In this document: positions 53,123 through 63,205 of the stretch, in pieces | Position numbering within the stretch: position 1 is the stretch's first letter | How the letters are laid out: each line of letters starts with the position of its first letter | NCBI GenBank assembly: GCA_017992605.1 | Contig: JAGOOG010000001.1 | Location: forward strand, 196,655 to 260,654 | DNA from: Deltaproteobacteria bacterium | Lineage (GTDB): Bacteria > Desulfobacterota > Desulfomonilia > UBA1062 | Direction of reading: 5' to 3' | Length of the DNA: 64,000 nt | Position numbers and translations under genes: made by a program | Notes under the pieces: model-generated | Told to the model about the DNA's origin: nothing | Databases searched by the model: none | The model's input: only the letters and a program-made list of their open reading frames with translations

Positions 53123-55462
53123 ATGACACATCACGACGCCATATTCATAGCTGGCATCGAGGATGAACGGAGGATCGAAACCCGCGTACTCGAGGAGCGC
53201 ATCCAGAGTGCCGTGCAGAACGGATACCACAGGATAGAGGTGCATGCCCACGGTCAGCACGGCATCGGGGGAAGGCTCTGGAACTCGGACGGGAAGCCTG
53301 TCAAGGTCGATGTGTTCGGTTTTCCCGGACAGCGCATCGGTTCCATGGGTTCGCCGAACACGACCATCGAGGTGCACGGCCCTGCTTCGGACGACGTGGG
53401 CTGGCTCAATGCCGGGGCGAACATCGTCGTACACGGCGATGCCACCAACGGTGTCGCCAATGCCATGGCACAGGGAAGGATCTATGTCGCCGGAGACATC
53501 GGCGCCCGCGGCATGACCATGACAAAGAGCAATCCCCGCTTCGACCCGCCTGAACTCTGGGTGCTCGGAGGGGTCGGCGACTCCTTTGCGGAGTTCATGG
53601 CCGGGGGTATTGCGGTCGTGTGCGGAATCGGTTCCAACTATCGAAAGAACCACATCCTGGGTCACCGTCCCTGCGTCGGCATGGTGGGAGGCAGGATCTA
53701 CTTCCATGGTGTGCAGAAAAGCTACAGCGAGGCGGACGCGAAACTGGTGCGCATCACCGACGACGAGTGGGAGTGGCTCAGGGCCGGCCTGAAGGATTTT
53801 CTGGAAACCATAGGCAGAGGGTATCTCTACGAGGAGCTCATCATCGACCGGTCGGCCTGGCAGCTCATAACCGCCAGGCATCCATCGGAGAAGGTCCGTA
53901 CCAGAAGGTTCACCATGAGCCAGTTCCGCAGCGACGTATGGGAAAAGGAAATCGGCCGAGGCGGGCTCATCGGTGATCTCGTCGATGGAGACCGGGGAGT
54001 CCTGCCCGTGATCGCCTCCGGGGAGATGCGCAGATTCGTGCCCGTGTGGGAGAACTGCAAATACATGCCGCCGTGCCAGGCCGCCTGCCCCACCGGTATC
54101 CCGGTCCAGAAGCGCTGGGCCCATATCAGGAACGGCGACCTCGATGCGGCCGTAAATCTCGCCCTGCAGTACACCCCGTTTCCGGCCACGGTCTGCGGAC
54201 ATCTCTGTCCGAATCTCTGCATGGAGGGATGTACCCGTACCCGGGCCCGGATGACCCCCATCGACACCGCACTGCTGGGAAAGGCAAGCCTCACCGCGAG
54301 CGAACCCGTTGCGCGACCGCCGACAGGGAAAAAGGTCGCCATCATCGGAGGCGGCCCCGCCGGGCTCTCCGTGGCCTGGCAGCTCTGGATGAAAGGTCAT
54401 GAGCCTGTCATCTTCGACAGGGCTGAGGATCTGGGGGGCAAGATACGCAGCGCCATCCCCTTCATCAGGATCCCCAGGGAGGTCTTCGAACACGAGCTCC
54501 GGCGCGTCGTGAACAGGGTGACCAGGGTCAGGGTCGAGGGAGACGGCGTCACCGAAGAGCTTTTCATGGACATCCGCCAACGGTATGAGTATACGGTCAT
54601 TGCAGTGGGAGCAGACAATCCACGGGAGCTGAGGATCAAGGGATACGACAGGGCAGTTCCCGCCCTGGATTTCCTGCGGTGCGCGAAGGAAGACACGTAT
54701 GACCTGGGAGACAAGGTGGTCGTCATAGGGGCGGGCAACGTGGGGTGCGACGTGGCGACCGAGGCCTACCGGCTCGGCGCGAAGGAGGTCACCCTCGTGG
54801 ACGTCCAGAAGCCGGCCTCCTTCGGCAAGGAGCGGGAGGCGGCTCAGAAGGCAGGTGCACGTTTCATGTGGCCCGTCACGACCGAGGCCATTACCCGCAA
54901 GGGCGTCGTCCTTTCCACCGGCGAGGTGGTGCCGGCGGACACCGTCGTCGTGTCCATCGGCGACAAACCGGACCTTGGCTTCCTCCCCGACACCATCGAC
55001 ACCTCGGGCGGATTCATCAAGGTGAACGAGGAATATCGCACAACGGACATGAATGTTTTCGCCATCGGTGACAGTGTCAGGCCCGGCCTCATAACGGACG
55101 CCATCGGTGCCGGCAGGAAGGTCGCCGAAAGTATCGATGCGGCCTTCACAGGAGCCGAAGAGTCTCACGACCGGCTCCAGGTCATGGACCCTGCCCGCGT
55201 CAGGCTGGAGTATTATGATCCCACAGCCAGGGAATTCCCGGACATCCGGGCATGTTCGACGGCCTGTGCATCCTGCGGCGATTGCCGCGACTGCGGCCTG
55301 TGCGAATCGATCTGCCCGCAGCAGGCCATTTCACGGAGGTCGCTTCAGGAAGGCAGATACGAATACGTGGTGGACGGCGAACGCTGCATCGGGTGCGGTT
55401 TCTGCGCCGGGGCCTGCCCGTGCGGCATATGGAGCATGAAGGAGAACGATCCCATCGTATAG
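53123..55462 (+). CDS. glutamate synthase, GXGXG domain fused to GltD-type oxidoreductase and ferredoxin (GltB3-GltD fusion)
   Basis: A protein of 779 residues in three parts. Residues 1-250 are the glutamate synthase GXGXG beta-helix domain (HGQHGIGGRLWN, DIGARGMTM). Residues 305-690 match the small subunit: cysteines in CKYMPPCQAACPTGIP and CGHLCPNLCMEGC, FAD loop IIGGGPAGLS, and nucleotide loop VIGAGNVGCDVA. The second beta strand of that last fold ends in Asp (LVDVQ), which favours NADH over NADPH. The C-terminal 75 residues are a two-cluster ferredoxin (CGLCESICPQ, CIGCGFCAGACPCG). The fusion supplies electrons to the FMN subunit. Confidence 0.88.
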   Translation: MTHHDAIFIAGIEDERRIETRVLEERIQSAVQNGYHRIEVHAHGQHGIGGRLWNSDGKPVKVDVFGFPGQRIGSMGSPNTTIEVHGPASDDVGWLNAGANIVVHGDATNGVANAMAQGRIYVAGDIGARGMTMTKSNPRFDPPELWVLGGVGDSFAEFMAGGIAVVCGIGSNYRKNHILGHRPCVGMVGGRIYFHGVQKSYSEADAKLVRITDDEWEWLRAGLKDFLETIGRGYLYEELIIDRSAWQLITARHPSEKVRTRRFTMSQFRSDVWEKEIGRGGLIGDLVDGDRGVLPVIASGEMRRFVPVWENCKYMPPCQAACPTGIPVQKRWAHIRNGDLDAAVNLALQYTPFPATVCGHLCPNLCMEGCTRTRARMTPIDTALLGKASLTASEPVARPPTGKKVAIIGGGPAGLSVAWQLWMKGHEPVIFDRAEDLGGKIRSAIPFIRIPREVFEHELRRVVNRVTRVRVEGDGVTEELFMDIRQRYEYTVIAVGADNPRELRIKGYDRAVPALDFLRCAKEDTYDLGDKVVVIGAGNVGCDVATEAYRLGAKEVTLVDVQKPASFGKEREAAQKAGARFMWPVTTEAITRKGVVLSTGEVVPADTVVVSIGDKPDLGFLPDTIDTSGGFIKVNEEYRTTDMNVFAIGDSVRPGLITDAIGAGRKVAESIDAAFTGAEESHDRLQVMDPARVRLEYYDPTAREFPDIRACSTACASCGDCRDCGLCESICPQQAISRRSLQEGRYEYVVDGERCIGCGFCAGACPCGIWSMKENDPIV

Positions 55463-55520
55463 TATAGAAGGCGTCAGGCAGCGAGGAAGCGCCCATAATC
55501 AATCAATGGAGGATGGATGC

Positions 55521-56852
55521 ATGTTTAACTGCAAGACCAAGAGTGATGTTCTGAAAGCGGTGAAGGAGTATGACATAAGCTTTATCCAGTTCTGGTTCAC
55601 CGACGTGCTCGGCAGGCTGAAGAGCTTCCAGATCACCCCTTCGGAGCTCGATGAGGGCATCGACGAGGGCATGGGCTTCGACGGATCCTCCATCGAGGGA
55701 TTCGCCCGTATCCATGAGAGCGACATGATCGCCAAGCCCGACCTGACCACCTTCCAGATGCTTCCCTGGCGGCCGGCGGAAAAGCCTGTCGCACGGATGT
55801 TCTGCGATATTCTCAACCCCGACGGAACCCCCTATGAGGGTGATACGCGCTATGCACTCAAACGCGTACTCAAGAAGGCCGTCAAGATGGGCTACACGGC
55901 CTATCTCGGTCCCGAGCTCGAGTATTTCTACTTCGCCAACAGCACCTGCCCGGAGATCATCGACCGGGGCGGCTATTTCGACGGTCTTCCCATCGACCTC
56001 GGCACCGATCTCAGGCGGGAGACCATTTTCGCACTCCAGAAGATGGGGATCAGGGTCGAGTACAGCCACCACGAGGTCGCGCCTTCTCAGCACGAGATCG
56101 ATCTGAGGTATGCAGAGGCGCTCAAGATGGCCGATATCGTCATGACCTACCGCACGGCGGTCAAGGAGATAGCACGCCAGAAGGGCGTCTATGCCACCTT
56201 CATGCCCAAGCCCATCTTCGGCGAGAACGGCAGCGGCATGCACGTGCACCAGTCTCTCTTCAAAGGCGACGAGAACGCATTTTTCGACGTCAAGGACAAG
56301 TACCACCTCTCCAAGGTCGGGAAAGGGTACATCGCCGGCATCCTCAGGCACGCACGGGAGCTTGTGGCCGTCACCAACCAGTGGGTGAACTCATACAAGC
56401 GCCTCGTGCCCGGATACGAGGCACCGGTCTACGTGTCATGGGCCCGCAGGAACCGCTCGGCCATGGTCCGCGTCCCGATGTACAAACCGGGCAAGGCCCA
56501 TGCCACCCGAATCGAGTTCAGGGCACCGGACCCTGCATGCAACCCGTACCTGGCCTTCGCGGTCCAGATTGCGGCCGGTCTCGAAGGCGTGATCAAGAAG
56601 TACCCCCTGGCCGATCCCGTCGAGCAGGACATCTATGAAATGGATGAGGAAGCCAGGCAGGAAGCCGGCATCACCTCGTTGCCCGGCAACCTCTTCGAGG
56701 CCATACAGGAGGTGTCCAGGAGTTCCATCGTGAGGGAAGCCCTCGGAGACCATATCTTCCTGAAATTCATCGAGAACAAGAAGAAGGAGTGGGACAACTT
56801 CCGCATCCATGTCAGCAAGTACGAGATTGACACGTATCTTGCGTTACTATAG
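55521..56852 (+). CDS. glnA: glutamine synthetase type I (alpha-type)
   Basis: A protein of 443 residues. ATG 55521 is chosen with GGAGG 8 bp upstream; ATG 55506 precedes that site. MGFDGSSIEGFARIHESDM and HEVAPSQHEIDLRYA carry metal and substrate ligands. FGENGSGMHVHQSL and RSAMVRVP follow, and RIEFRAPDPACNPYLAFA is in the C-terminal half. The adenylylated Tyr segment of the beta type is missing and the length is that of the Bacillus/archaeal alpha type, so covalent control by GlnE is not expected. It follows the glutamate synthase genes by 58 bp and is probably co-transcribed, completing the GS-GOGAT cycle. Confidence 0.95.
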   Translation: MFNCKTKSDVLKAVKEYDISFIQFWFTDVLGRLKSFQITPSELDEGIDEGMGFDGSSIEGFARIHESDMIAKPDLTTFQMLPWRPAEKPVARMFCDILNPDGTPYEGDTRYALKRVLKKAVKMGYTAYLGPELEYFYFANSTCPEIIDRGGYFDGLPIDLGTDLRRETIFALQKMGIRVEYSHHEVAPSQHEIDLRYAEALKMADIVMTYRTAVKEIARQKGVYATFMPKPIFGENGSGMHVHQSLFKGDENAFFDVKDKYHLSKVGKGYIAGILRHARELVAVTNQWVNSYKRLVPGYEAPVYVSWARRNRSAMVRVPMYKPGKAHATRIEFRAPDPACNPYLAFAVQIAAGLEGVIKKYPLADPVEQDIYEMDEEARQEAGITSLPGNLFEAIQEVSRSSIVREALGDHIFLKFIENKKKEWDNFRIHVSKYEIDTYLALL

Positions 56853-56863
56853 ATGACGTTGGC

Positions 56864-56897
56864 AGGCTGCCCTGGGAGGAGACCGACCGGGCAGCCT
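56864..56897 (+). terminator. hairpin between glnA and carA
   Basis: AGGCTGCCC and GGGCAGCCT form a 9-bp stem with a 16-base loop. No T tract follows, so read-through into carA remains possible. Confidence 0.5.
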
Positions 56898-56932
56898 CAC
56901 GAGTATATGCGGCCATCTTCGGGAGCTTGAAT

Positions 56933-58075
56933 GTGATAGGCAAGGCAAGGAGACCAGCTGTCCTGGTGCTGGAAGACGGCACCGTATTCAGGGGCAGTGT
57001 CTTTGCCGGTCATTCAGCGCGATTCGGGGAGGTCGTGTTCAACACCGGCATGACCGGTTACCAGGAGATCCTCACCGACCCCTCCTACAAGGAGCAGATC
57101 CTCGTCATGACCTACCCCCTCATCGGCAACTACGGGGTCAACGACGAGGACGTCGAATCGGCCGGGATCCATCTGGAGGGGTTCATTGTCCGAGAATACC
57201 AGCCCTTTCCGAGCAACTTCAGATCGAAGAGGACCCTGGCGGACTATCTGGAGGAACACCACCGGATCGGCATGGAGGGTGTCGACACCAGGGCCTTGAC
57301 GAGGCACATCCGCACCAGGGGAGCCATGAGGGGGGTGGTGGCCACCGACGTGGACCATATCGATAACCTGATGGACAGGCTGAAAGGGTACCCGGGACTG
57401 GTGGACCGCGATATCGTGCAGGACGTGACGGGCGATGCAGCGTATCTCTGGCACGAGAACCGCAAGATCCCCATGGACACACCTCCTGCCAAGTCAGATC
57501 GTCCCCGTGTCATGGTCGTCGACTGCGGGGTCAAGCTCAACATCCTGAGGATGCTCGACAGGCATGGGTGCGAGGTCGTCGTGGTGCCCGCCCGGACTTC
57601 ATCCCGCCACATCATGGCCATGGATCCCGACGGAGTCCTTCTCTCCAACGGGCCCGGAGATCCCGCCCCGCTGAGGTATCTCGTCGATACGGTCAGGGAT
57701 CTCCTGGGCAGGGTGCCCATTTTCGGGATCTGTCTGGGTCACCAGATCCTGGGACAGGCCCTGGGAGGTTCGACGGCAAAACTCAGGTTCGGTCACCACG
57801 GCGTAAACCAGCCCGTCAAGAACCTCCGCACAGGCAGGGTCGAGATCTCGTCCCAGAACCATGGATTCGTGGTCCTCACTGAAACCCTCCCGAGGGACAC
57901 CCGCGTGACGCATGTGAACCTGAACGACAACACCCTCGAGGGGTTGAGTTTTCCAGGCCTGAAAGCCTTCAGTGTCCAGTACCATCCCGAGGCGGCCCCG
58001 GGCCCGCGTGACTCCGCGTACCTTTTCAGGGAGTACCTGCAACTTATGGGGCGGCATACCCCCCATGGAGCATAG
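56933..58075 (+). CDS. carA: carbamoyl-phosphate synthase small subunit
   Basis: A protein of 380 residues from GTG 56933, 7 bp after GGGAG; TTG 56927 is in frame. The N-terminal domain is typical (TGMTGYQEILTDPSY). The class I amidotransferase follows with nucleophile Cys in GICLGHQILGQALGG near 265 and the His-Glu pair in QYHPEAAPGP near 350. It releases ammonia from glutamine for carbamoyl phosphate, feeding arginine and pyrimidine synthesis. carB is not adjacent; a GlmS-like gene follows instead. Confidence 0.95.
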   Translation: MIGKARRPAVLVLEDGTVFRGSVFAGHSARFGEVVFNTGMTGYQEILTDPSYKEQILVMTYPLIGNYGVNDEDVESAGIHLEGFIVREYQPFPSNFRSKRTLADYLEEHHRIGMEGVDTRALTRHIRTRGAMRGVVATDVDHIDNLMDRLKGYPGLVDRDIVQDVTGDAAYLWHENRKIPMDTPPAKSDRPRVMVVDCGVKLNILRMLDRHGCEVVVVPARTSSRHIMAMDPDGVLLSNGPGDPAPLRYLVDTVRDLLGRVPIFGICLGHQILGQALGGSTAKLRFGHHGVNQPVKNLRTGRVEISSQNHGFVVLTETLPRDTRVTHVNLNDNTLEGLSFPGLKAFSVQYHPEAAPGPRDSAYLFREYLQLMGRHTPHGA

Positions 58076-58190
58076 GGGATTGCCTGTAATGCCTCTCGGA
58101 TGTTATAGAGGGCATGCCGGGGTAACCCCGGGCAAGTCTCTGAATGGAGTGGATGTTATTTTCGACATGACACGGTGGATGAGGAACCTC

Positions 58191-61100
58191 ATGCCGCGCA
58201 GCTGGAATGTGTTCATCGGTAAAGACCCGAGGACCGTCACCGGACCCGCCATCGTTTTCTTCCCCGTCCAGGACACCCTCTGTTGCTGCGGTCTCGCTGG
58301 TTTCGTCTGCATCAGGCGCGCCGAAGCGCACCTCGACATGCGCATCACCGACCGTATTGCCCGGGCGGTCGATACGGTATGCGCAGGCGGAGTCTCAGCC
58401 CTCATCGCCGGAAAGATCCCAAAGCAGTCATACCTGGGCCCGGAATCCCTGCACACGATAGGTGAGGAGGTCTCCCGCATCAAGCGTGACACCGACCTCC
58501 AGCATGCGCTCGGTTGCGGTCGCAGTCTCCTGCGTCTCACCGAGCTCTCGGAAAGGTTGAAGACCTTTGTTGACAGCGAGGACGCAGCCCTCGAGAAAGA
58601 GGCGAGGCGCTATGGTTCAGGGGACCTGGAGGCCATGACGTCGTCACTGGTGGCGCTCAAGGACATCACCTGGACGCTGAGAGAGGATATCATAAGGAAC
58701 TACGAGAGGATCCTCGGTCTGGCCGGCGAGATGATGTACGAAGACTCCGGTTATTACGGCCGATTCCAGAAAATCAACGCGTGTCTCAATGCCCTCGACA
58801 GACTCGAGGTGCGCGGGAGGGACTCGGCAGGTCTGCAGGTGATGGTGCAGTTCGAGAAGGCAGGGTCGATGCAGTCGCTGCGGCATGCCCTGGCACAGCA
58901 GGGGCTTTTGGAATCGTTCATGGCACGGTGCAGGCCCTCGGACCTGATGAACGGGTCCATCCACCTTTCCGGAACGGTCCTGACCTTCACCTACAAGACC
59001 GCCCAGGTGACGGGTAAACTCGGCGAGAACACCGCAAAGCTGAGGAGATACATCAGCGAAGACGCCGTCCTCAAGGAGACCCTGGCGCACAGGTGTTCCA
59101 CCGAGACCTTTCTCACCCATACCCGCTGGGCATCGGTGGGGGCCATCAACGAGATCAACTGCCACCCGGTGAACAGCCACACCGTGGACATCCCTCCCGG
59201 TGAGGAGAACGGCATTCCGGCCGTCATGAAGGAGTACCCGTTCTATGGAAAGGGTGCATGGACGATAAGCGCGGTGCTCAACGGTGATATAGACAACCAC
59301 CACGTGTTGCGCGGCGCCATCGGGGAAGGGGGTGTCTCGGCGAGTCCCGATGTCACCACCGACACCAAGACCATCCCGCTGATGGTCGAACACTACCTCT
59401 ACCAGGGCCATGACCTGAAGGAATCCTTCCGCAGGGCCGTGTGTGACTTCGAAGGATCCCATGCCGTTGCCATGGGGAGCAACATGGAGCCGGGCAAGGT
59501 CTTTCTGGCCCAGAAAGGCAGCGGACAGACCATCTACGTGGGTCTTCTCGACGACGGGTACATGTTCGCATCGGAGGTGTACGGCCTCGTCGAGGAGACA
59601 CGGCGGTTCGTCAAGATGGACGGTGAAACGCCGCGCGTGCCGGGGGACCCGGCGACCCTGGGGCAGCTTTTCATCCTGCATGACGACCGGGGCCCGGGCC
59701 TCGGAGGCATCGAGGCCATGTCCTACGACGGGCACCCCCTGATCCTCGGCGACAGGGACGTCAGCTTTGCGCAGATAACGACCCGAGACATCGACCGGGG
59801 CGAGCACCCCCACTTCCTCATAAAGGAGATACTCGACGCGCCTTCCTCCATCCGCAAGACCCTTCGCGGCAAGTATTTCATCAGCGAGGGCAGGGGGGTG
59901 GTTTTCAACCTCGACGAAGGGGTCGTGGACGGACGGACGCGGGAAGACCTGCGTCAGGGAAGGATCAGGAACATCTTCGTGGTCGGACAGGGCACGGCAG
60001 CGGTTGCGGCTGCCGCCGTCGCAGAGGCCATGGCCGTCTACCTCAGAACCGCACCCGTTCGAGTCCATGCCCGGAAGTCCTCGGATCTGAGCGGGTTCCT
60101 GCTGGACGACGACATGTCTGATACCATCGTGATCGCCATTACCCAGTCGGGGACCACCACGGACACGAACCGTGCCGTGTCCATGGCACGCCTCCGTGGG
60201 GCCAGGCTCATCGCCATCGTCAACCGAAGGCAATCGGACATCACCACCAAGGTGGACGGTGTGTTCTACACGAGCGACGGGCGGGACATCGAGATGTCCG
60301 TGGCGTCCACCAAGGCATTCTATTCCCAGATCGTGGCAGGATACGTGCTTGCGCTCTTCTTTGCGCAGCTGCTGAAAACCATGCCGGACGAAGCCATAGC
60401 ACGCGACATCGAGACCCTCGAGGATGCACCGGATCTCATGATGCGTGTCATACGGGGCAGGGATGCCATCCGCAAGTCCGCGTGGAACCTGGTCCGGAGA
60501 AAACAGTACTGGGCCGTGGTAGGCAGCGGCATCAACAAGGTGGCCTCGGACGAGGTCCGCATCAAGCTTTCCGAGCTCTGCTACAAGACCATTTCGTCGG
60601 ACGTCATAGAGGACAAGAAACACATCGACCTGTCCTCCGAGCCGCTCATCCTCGTATGCGCCGCCGGGAGCCCCGAGATCGTGATCGACGACATCGTCAA
60701 GGATGTCGCCATCTTCAAGGCGCATGCAGCCACCGTGGTGGTCATCACCGACGAGGGAGAAGACCGCTTCGACGGCATCTCCGACGCCGTCGTCAGGGTG
60801 CCCCGTGCAGGATTCCCGCTCTCCGTTATCTTCAATACCCTGGCCGGCCACCTCTGGGGGTACTACGCAGCATGCAGCCTGGACGAGCTGGCATCTACCA
60901 TGAAGGGTTTCAGAACGAGCCTGGCCGAAATAACACGGGGGCACCAGAGCAGGGAATACACGGTCTACGAGAGCATCGCTGACAGGGAGCTCCACAGGGC
61001 AATCGACACGTATGCCGCCGAGTTCAAGAGATGGCGTGCAAGGGGCGAACTCGCATCCATGAGCAACGAGGTGGCCTCGGACATCGCGCTGCTCTTCAAA

Positions 61101-61874
61101 TACGCAAAGGGAAAGCTGCCCGTGGAAGATTTCTGGATGGAGTTCGAGGACAGGCGTGTCTCCTCCTCACCCATCGACATGCTCGACCTCACCCTGAAGC
61201 GTGCCGTGGACGAGCTCTCCCGTCCGGTCGACGCCATACGTCACCAGGCGAAGACCGTCACCGTCGGCACCAGCAGGAAGACGGAGACGCCACGGGGACC
61301 TGTCTTCGAGGTGTTCGGGGAGCTCGGGTTCACCCCGGAAAGCATCCGTGCCAAGGACGTCCTGACGCTCAAGAAACTGCAGTCCGCCATCGACAGGGTC
61401 AATGGTTACACCCTCTACGAAGTCGAGGGGCTCGACGAAGACGGCATGCCCACCGAAGATTCCACGCTCGCCATTGTCAAGCGGATGGGCTCCGCCACCG
61501 GGATGACGTCGCGCTACGACAGGCCGGCACCCCTGAAGGGAACCAAGAACACCATCGTCCGCACGCGCAAGGTGTACGCAGGGACCGGTCGCTCAGATGA
61601 TGCCTCCATAGTCATCATCCCCATCCAGGGACCGAGACGTATCATAACCCACCTGCTCCTGCTGCAGGTGGATTTCGACGAACGGATAGGGACCGAGCAG
61701 AAGAAGGACGTCATGGGCGTGAAGACAAACGACCTCATGAACCTCATCAACGAATACAACATCCCCTGGAAGGACGCATACCTCGAAGGGCTTGCGGTCA
61801 AGTTCCTTCTCGGTGAGGACGTAGAGGTCATCAAGAACAGGATATTCGAGCAGATCGGGAACCCTGCGGAATGA
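58191..61874 (+). CDS. giant GlmS-like protein (class II amidotransferase + two SIS domains + C-terminal extension)
   Basis: About 1227 residues if started at ATG 58191; ATG 58167 and others upstream are possible, and no site is strong. The usual GlmS has about 610. CCCGLAGFV near 30-38 looks like the nucleophile Cys of a glutaminase, but it is not at residue 2. About 175 inserted residues separate it from RGRDSAGLQV. THTRWASVGAINE, LNGDIDNHHVLR and TDTKTIPLM complete that domain. SIS1 has ITQSGTTTDTNRA and EMSVASTKAFYSQ; SIS2 has VGSGINKVASDE and DKKHIDL. About 325 further residues are unassigned. Probably an amino-sugar synthase variant. Confidence 0.75.
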   Translation: MPRSWNVFIGKDPRTVTGPAIVFFPVQDTLCCCGLAGFVCIRRAEAHLDMRITDRIARAVDTVCAGGVSALIAGKIPKQSYLGPESLHTIGEEVSRIKRDTDLQHALGCGRSLLRLTELSERLKTFVDSEDAALEKEARRYGSGDLEAMTSSLVALKDITWTLREDIIRNYERILGLAGEMMYEDSGYYGRFQKINACLNALDRLEVRGRDSAGLQVMVQFEKAGSMQSLRHALAQQGLLESFMARCRPSDLMNGSIHLSGTVLTFTYKTAQVTGKLGENTAKLRRYISEDAVLKETLAHRCSTETFLTHTRWASVGAINEINCHPVNSHTVDIPPGEENGIPAVMKEYPFYGKGAWTISAVLNGDIDNHHVLRGAIGEGGVSASPDVTTDTKTIPLMVEHYLYQGHDLKESFRRAVCDFEGSHAVAMGSNMEPGKVFLAQKGSGQTIYVGLLDDGYMFASEVYGLVEETRRFVKMDGETPRVPGDPATLGQLFILHDDRGPGLGGIEAMSYDGHPLILGDRDVSFAQITTRDIDRGEHPHFLIKEILDAPSSIRKTLRGKYFISEGRGVVFNLDEGVVDGRTREDLRQGRIRNIFVVGQGTAAVAAAAVAEAMAVYLRTAPVRVHARKSSDLSGFLLDDDMSDTIVIAITQSGTTTDTNRAVSMARLRGARLIAIVNRRQSDITTKVDGVFYTSDGRDIEMSVASTKAFYSQIVAGYVLALFFAQLLKTMPDEAIARDIETLEDAPDLMMRVIRGRDAIRKSAWNLVRRKQYWAVVGSGINKVASDEVRIKLSELCYKTISSDVIEDKKHIDLSSEPLILVCAAGSPEIVIDDIVKDVAIFKAHAATVVVITDEGEDRFDGISDAVVRVPRAGFPLSVIFNTLAGHLWGYYAACSLDELASTMKGFRTSLAEITRGHQSREYTVYESIADRELHRAIDTYAAEFKRWRARGELASMSNEVASDIALLFKYAKGKLPVEDFWMEFEDRRVSSSPIDMLDLTLKRAVDELSRPVDAIRHQAKTVTVGTSRKTETPRGPVFEVFGELGFTPESIRAKDVLTLKKLQSAIDRVNGYTLYEVEGLDEDGMPTEDSTLAIVKRMGSATGMTSRYDRPAPLKGTKNTIVRTRKVYAGTGRSDDASIVIIPIQGPRRIITHLLLLQVDFDERIGTEQKKDVMGVKTNDLMNLINEYNIPWKDAYLEGLAVKFLLGEDVEVIKNRIFEQIGNPAE

Positions 61875-61917
61875 CGCGGGAGGACCGCAGCAGTGAAACG
61901 ACCATACGGAGGGAAAG

Positions 61918-63168
61918 ATGGACCTGAAGCCCCGATGTGGTGAAAGGATCGCAGAACTCATCGAGAAGGGGGTCGACATCCCCAACCCCCTCAGCCTGGA
62001 TGTAGGGGAAGAAGTCGACCTCGACCGGATTTCGGCCTACAAGGTCAGGATATACCCCGGGTGCAGGATATACGGCAAGGACACCGTCATATCGTCCGGG
62101 TCACAGATAGGCCGCGAAGGTCCTGTCACCATCGAAGGCTGCCAGCTGGGCCGCGACGTCGAGCTCAAAGGCGGCTTTTTCAGCAAGTCCGTGTTCCTGG
62201 ACAGGTCGAACATGGGGCTCGGTGCCCACGTCCGCGAGGGATGCATCCTCGAGGAGGAGGCGGGTGGAGCCCACTGCGTGGGCCTCAAGCAGACCATACT
62301 CTTCCCGTTCGTGACGCTGGGCAGCCTCATCAATTTCTGCGACTGCCTCATGGCCGGGGGCACGAGCCGGAAGGATCACAGCGAGGTGGGGAGCTCCTAC
62401 ATCCACTTCAATTTCACCCCTGACGGCGACAAGGCCACCGCCTCCCTCATCGGCGACGTCCCCCGGGGAGTCATGCTGAACCAGCCTGCCATATTCCTCG
62501 GAGGACAGGGCGGGATCGTCGGGCCGGTGCGCATGGGCTTCGGGAACGTGGTGGCTGCAGGCACGGTGCTCAGGGAGGACTGCCTTGCCGACAGCAGGCT
62601 GATCCCGGGCAGGAGCACGTCCGGAAAGGTCAAGGAGTATCGGTCCGCGCTGTACCCGAACCTGATTCGCGTCGCGGAGAACAACATCATCTATCTCGCA
62701 AACCTCGCGGCCTTGAGCGAGTGGTATGTCCACGTCCGCAAACAGTTTCTCGATGGCCAGGAGTTCGGCCCGCTCATCCATGCGGGGCTCCTCGACAGGC
62801 TCTCGTCTGCCCGAAAGGAACGTCTCAAGAGATACGAGGCCTTCGCCAGGCGTGCCTCGGCCGCGGATCCATCCGGGTCTGAGGAAACACGGCGCCTGAG
62901 AAAGGAACTTGGTGGGACCGTCGACAAGATACAGGCACTATGTGAAGACAAGGGTGTGCCGGATTCACCCGCGGCGGCATCGAGAGACACATTCCTCGCC
63001 GCAATGGAACGGGCGAGGCAGGGTGGTCCCGGCAGCTACATCGAGACAATACAGGCCCTGCCTGCAGAGGTTTCTTCAGCGGGCACCCGGTGGCTCCGGG
63101 GCGTTGTCGAACACTTCTGCGCGGAGGCATCCCGGGCCATGCCCGGCCTGAGGCTGTTCGGGAAGTGA
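61918..63168 (+). CDS. left-handed beta-helix protein (GlmU-like acyltransferase fold without nucleotidyltransferase)
   Basis: A protein of 416 residues with GGAGGG upstream. Hexapeptide-type turns run from about residue 45 to 240 ([20 protein letters not shown], then [13 protein letters not shown] and [17 protein letters not shown]). [34 protein letters not shown] follows in the same region, abbreviated here to its ends. The C-terminal 150 residues are helical. There is no GlmU pyrophosphorylase domain at the N-terminus. It lies between a GlmS-like gene and glmM, so it may handle an amino-sugar or its nucleotide; no catalytic residue can be named with certainty. Confidence 0.65.
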   Translation: MDLKPRCGERIAELIEKGVDIPNPLSLDVGEEVDLDRISAYKVRIYPGCRIYGKDTVISSGSQIGREGPVTIEGCQLGRDVELKGGFFSKSVFLDRSNMGLGAHVREGCILEEEAGGAHCVGLKQTILFPFVTLGSLINFCDCLMAGGTSRKDHSEVGSSYIHFNFTPDGDKATASLIGDVPRGVMLNQPAIFLGGQGGIVGPVRMGFGNVVAAGTVLREDCLADSRLIPGRSTSGKVKEYRSALYPNLIRVAENNIIYLANLAALSEWYVHVRKQFLDGQEFGPLIHAGLLDRLSSARKERLKRYEAFARRASAADPSGSEETRRLRKELGGTVDKIQALCEDKGVPDSPAAASRDTFLAAMERARQGGPGSYIETIQALPAEVSSAGTRWLRGVVEHFCAEASRAMPGLRLFGK

Positions 63169-63205
63169 CATCGAGACCGATGACAATCGAGAGGGGGGAC
63201 ACATA

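Noticed and set aside
52526-55168. 880-codon open frame on the minus strand
   Set aside because: It is the shadow of the glutamate synthase genes, which carry all the expected cofactor motifs.
58644-60995. 783-codon open frame on the minus strand
   Set aside because: It is antisense to the GlmS-like gene, with no motif or ribosome site.
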